Below, piece after piece: positions 6,372 to 8,233 of a stretch of DNA of 8,233 bases (the stretch's first letter is position 1; each line of letters begins with the position of its first letter). The notes below the pieces were generated by a model. The model was not told the DNA's origin. It worked only from the letters and a program-made list of their open reading frames with translations, and did not search any database. Made by a program: the position numbers and the translations under genes. This DNA comes from Gemmatimonadales bacterium (GTDB lineage Bacteria; Gemmatimonadota; Gemmatimonadetes; Gemmatimonadales; GWC2-71-9). The DNA is taken from positions 1-8,233 of the forward strand of contig JACCSZ010000328.1 in the NCBI GenBank assembly GCA_013812695.1, given 5' to 3'.

Positions 6372-6498
6372 GATCTCTGGCCTTTCACCACGAAGGCACG
6401 AAGGGCACGAAGTCGTTGGCCCCGCTGCAGGGAGCCCTCCGTGCCCGGAAGTCCTTCGTGCCCTTCGTGCCTTCGTGGTGAAAGGCCAGAGATCTCAA
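6368..6498. repeat. 131-bp element with perfect 45-bp inverted arms between lysC and dapB
   Basis: Bases 6368-6412 are the exact reverse complement of 6454-6498, with 41 nt between (6413-6453). The termini read TTGAGATCTC and GAGATCTCAA. Inside each arm is the tandem motif CACGAAGG-CACGAAGGG-CACGAAG (6388-6412 and its mirror). No transposase is present and no target-site duplication is evident outside the arms, so it looks like a non-autonomous or REP/MITE-like palindrome. The arm core, the reverse complement of CTTCGTGCC..TTCGTGGTG, resembles a dispersed repeat in many environmental bacterial genomes (recalled, not searched). In RNA it would make a very stable 45-bp hairpin in the middle of the operon. 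It holds the lysC stop (6369-6371), and its last base is the A of the dapB ATG. Confidence 0.9.
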
Positions 6499-7196
6499 TG
6501 CGGGTCGTGATCGTCGGTGACGGCAAGATGGGCAAGGCGGTGGCCGCCCTGGCGGAGGCGAAGGGGCACGCGATTCATGGGATGATCGGGGCCGCCGAGA
6601 ACGTCGGCGGGCGCGCGCTCACCGCGGAGCGGCTGAGGGGTGTCGACGTGGCCGTGGAGTTTACGCGGCCGGAGGCGGTGGTGGCCAATCTCGAGCGGCT
6701 GATCGAGGCCGGAGTGCCGACCGTCACCGGCACGACCGGGTGGCAGGACGAGCTCGATCGGATCACCGCGCTGGTGGAGCGCCGCGGCGGCGCGTTGCTC
6801 CACGCGGCCAACTTTTCGCTCGGCGTCCCTCTCTTTCTCCGCGCTGCCGGTGACCTGGCGCGCAGGTTTGCCGGGCGGGCCGTGTTCGAGGCCGGTATAC
6901 TGGAAGAGCACCACGCGGCCAAGCTCGACGCGCCGTCCGGGACCGCGCGTGAGCTGCAGGCAAGACTCCGAGCGGCCGATCCCGCCCGTCCGTTTCCCAT
7001 CACCTCGGTGCGCGAGGGCGACGCGGCGGGGATCCACGTGGTCGAGTACGCCGGACCGCACGAGCGGGTGACCCTCCGGCACGAGGCCCGGAGCCGCGAG
7101 GGCTTCGCCGCCGGCGCGCTGGCCGCGGCGGAGTGGCTGCCTGCGCATCCCGGCGTGCACACGGTCGAAGACATGCTCTTCGGTGAGGGTGGATGA
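6498..7196 (+). CDS. dapB: 4-hydroxy-tetrahydrodipicolinate reductase
   Basis: DapB reduces hydroxy-tetrahydrodipicolinate to tetrahydrodipicolinate with NAD(P)H, using the product of DapA. The 232-residue protein begins with a dinucleotide loop, VGDGKMGKAV (6-15). GTTGW (78-82) is the conserved cofactor/active-site turn and ANFSLGV (104-110) is the usual N-(F/M)-S-x-G segment. The catalytic signature EEHHAAKLDAPSGTA (136-150) carries His138 and Lys142, spaced as His159/Lys163 in E. coli. It is shorter than the ~270-residue E. coli enzyme, as in several other phyla, with both domains present. ATG 6498 begins directly at the Rossmann strand. Its start codon abuts the 45-bp inverted repeat, so its only upstream ribosome-binding context (AGAGA at 6488-6492, AAAGG at 6481-6485) lies within a hairpin arm. 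It overlaps dapA as ATGA. Confidence 0.94.
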   Translation: MRVVIVGDGKMGKAVAALAEAKGHAIHGMIGAAENVGGRALTAERLRGVDVAVEFTRPEAVVANLERLIEAGVPTVTGTTGWQDELDRITALVERRGGALLHAANFSLGVPLFLRAAGDLARRFAGRAVFEAGILEEHHAAKLDAPSGTARELQARLRAADPARPFPITSVREGDAAGIHVVEYAGPHERVTLRHEARSREGFAAGALAAAEWLPAHPGVHTVEDMLFGEGG

Positions 7197-8080
7197 CGCG
7201 CTTCCGCGGGTGCGGCACCGCGCTGGTCACGCCGTTCGCGGACGACGGCGGGCTCGACCTCCGAGCGCTCCGTGCCCTGGTCGAATGGCAGATCGCTGAG
7301 GGCATCGACTTTCTGGTGCCGTGCGGCTCGACCGGCGAAGCGCAGACCCTGGACGAGCGCGAGCGGGACCAGGTCGTGGCCACCGTGGTCGAGGTGGCGG
7401 CCGGCCGGGTACCCGTCATGGCCGGCGCCACCAGCAACGACACCCGCCGCGCCGTGGCCGAGACCCGGCGGATCTGCGCGCTGGGCGTGGACGCCATCCT
7501 GACCGGCACGCCGTACTACAACAGGCCCACCCAGGACGGCCTCACCCGCCACTTCCGGGCGGTGGCCGACGCCTCCAGCCGGCCCGTGTGCGTCTACAAC
7601 ATTCCCAGCCGGGCTGCGGTGAACCTGCTGCCGGCCACGGCGCTCAGCCTCGCGGAGCATCCGAACGTGCTCGGCATCAAGGAATCGAGCGGCGACCTGC
7701 GGCAGATCATGGAAATCCTGCGGCACCGCCCCGCGCGGTTCGCCGTGCTCTCGGGCGACGACTGGCTCGCGTTCCCGGTCGTGGCCGCGGGCGGCGACGG
7801 GCTGGTATCGGTCACCTCCAACCAGGTCCCTGCCCCGATGACCGAGCTGGTGCATCTCGCCCGGACCGGCGGACTCGAGGCCACCCGCGCGCGCCAGTAT
7901 CGCCTGCTGCCGCTGATGGACGCCAACTTTCTCGAGACCAACCCTTCGCCCGTGAAGGCGGGGCTCGCCGCCATGGGAAAGATCCGAGACGTGGTCCGGC
8001 TGCCGCTGGTGCCGGTGACCGCCGCGACCCGAGAGGCGGTAAGGACCGCGCTGCAAGCCCTGGGGGTCCATGTCCGCTGA
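7193..8080 (+). CDS. dapA: 4-hydroxy-tetrahydrodipicolinate synthase
   Basis: DapA condenses pyruvate with aspartate semialdehyde, the first step specific to the DAP/lysine branch, through a Schiff base in a cytoplasmic TIM barrel. The 295 residues match the usual length (~290-300). Lys163 in GIKESSGD is the Schiff-base lysine. Tyr135 in VYNIPSR and Tyr109 in TPYYNRP supply the proton-relay tyrosines, and Arg140 is the substrate-binding arginine. The GSTGEA loop (45-50) has Ser46 where E. coli has Thr44 of the catalytic triad, a conservative change. The C-terminal NPSPVKAGLAAMG (250-262) is typical. The start overlaps the dapB stop as ATGA and is preceded by GAGGG at 7185-7189. The 3' end overlaps the next gene by 11 nt. 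Confidence 0.96.
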   Translation: MTRFRGCGTALVTPFADDGGLDLRALRALVEWQIAEGIDFLVPCGSTGEAQTLDERERDQVVATVVEVAAGRVPVMAGATSNDTRRAVAETRRICALGVDAILTGTPYYNRPTQDGLTRHFRAVADASSRPVCVYNIPSRAAVNLLPATALSLAEHPNVLGIKESSGDLRQIMEILRHRPARFAVLSGDDWLAFPVVAAGGDGLVSVTSNQVPAPMTELVHLARTGGLEATRARQYRLLPLMDANFLETNPSPVKAGLAAMGKIRDVVRLPLVPVTAATREAVRTALQALGVHVR

Positions 8081-8233
8081 CGCGAGCGCGGCCGACAACG
8101 TGGGCCGTGATGAGAGGGCCGCGGGCGCGGCGGGCGACCCCACCACGTCCGCACTTCGCGCCAGCCTCGCGCGCTACGCCGGCGCCGTGGCGCCCGAGGA
8201 CGAATCGGCCGCACGGGTGGTGTTCCTCGAGCT
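8070..8233 (+). CDS. dapD: Probable tetrahydrodipicolinate N-succinyltransferase, N-terminal fragment
   Basis: A frame opens at ATG 8070, overlapping the dapA end by 11 nt, and runs 54 codons to the window edge without a stop. The first ~25 residues are Ala/Asp/Gly-rich and probably disordered. Then comes SALRASLARYAGA and a segment ending AARVVFLEL, which fits the N-terminal helical region of DapD before its hexapeptide beta-helix. The position right after dapB-dapA supports DapD, which succinylates tetrahydrodipicolinate using succinyl-CoA. No catalytic residues are inside the window, so the call rests mainly on context. A GGGGG run lies 3 nt before the ATG, a poor Shine-Dalgarno; an in-frame GTG at 8100 is an alternative start. 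Confidence 0.55.
   Translation, partial: MSADASAADNVGRDERAAGAAGDPTTSALRASLARYAGAVAPEDESAARVVFLE

Noticed and set aside
6368..6498. Insertion sequence or CRISPR repeat
   Set aside because: The inverted arms are striking, but there is no transposase, no target duplication and no regularly spaced repeat-spacer pattern; only a non-autonomous palindrome can be supported.
6575..8146. Minus-strand open frame of 523 codons across dapB and dapA
   Set aside because: It is antisense to two conserved enzymes with intact catalytic motifs, and its translation is low-complexity with no motif.

Overview
This is a GC-rich bacterial chromosome fragment that carries most of a lysine/diaminopimelate (DAP) biosynthesis operon. 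It also holds a transporter, two secreted or lipid-anchored proteins and two conspicuous palindromic repeats. The very high GC content, GTG and TTG starts, tightly packed ATGA-overlapping genes and environmental-type dispersed palindromes would suit a soil or sediment lineage such as Gemmatimonadota. That placement is an inference from general character, not from a marker gene.

Layout, left to right. (1) Positions 1-621, minus strand: the N-terminal 207 residues of an exported protein with bacterial Ig-like domains; it starts at TTG and runs off the left edge. (2) Positions 721-2070, plus strand: a 12-helix UMF1/Atg22-like MFS transporter, divergent from (1). (3) Positions 2061-2156: a strong 26-bp palindrome plus short direct repeats between convergent genes; the repeat sequence supplies the stop codons of both flanking genes. 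(4) Positions 2146-2784, minus strand: a lipoprotein made of two homologous ~84-residue domains with equally spaced cysteine pairs. (5) A 160-bp divergent spacer with a good sigma70-like promoter (TTGCCG-17-TAACTT) facing right. (6) Positions 2945-8233, plus strand: M20 deacylase (DapE/ArgE type), asd, lysC, dapB, dapA and the start of a probable dapD.

The operon genes form a coherent pathway. LysC phosphorylates aspartate and Asd reduces aspartyl phosphate to the semialdehyde. DapA condenses this with pyruvate and DapB reduces the product to tetrahydrodipicolinate. The probable DapD would succinylate it, and the M20 enzyme could later remove the acyl group. Four junctions are translationally coupled: three 4-nt ATGA overlaps and one 11-nt overlap. 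The only break is between lysC and dapB, where a 131-bp element with perfect 45-bp inverted arms lies exactly between the lysC stop codon and the first base of the dapB start codon.

No defence system, mobile-element enzyme, CRISPR array or RNA gene is visible. The most notable signals are the two palindromic elements, which have taken over gene ends: they supply stop codons and, for dapB, the ribosome-binding context. The two-domain lipoprotein of unknown function is the next most interesting item.
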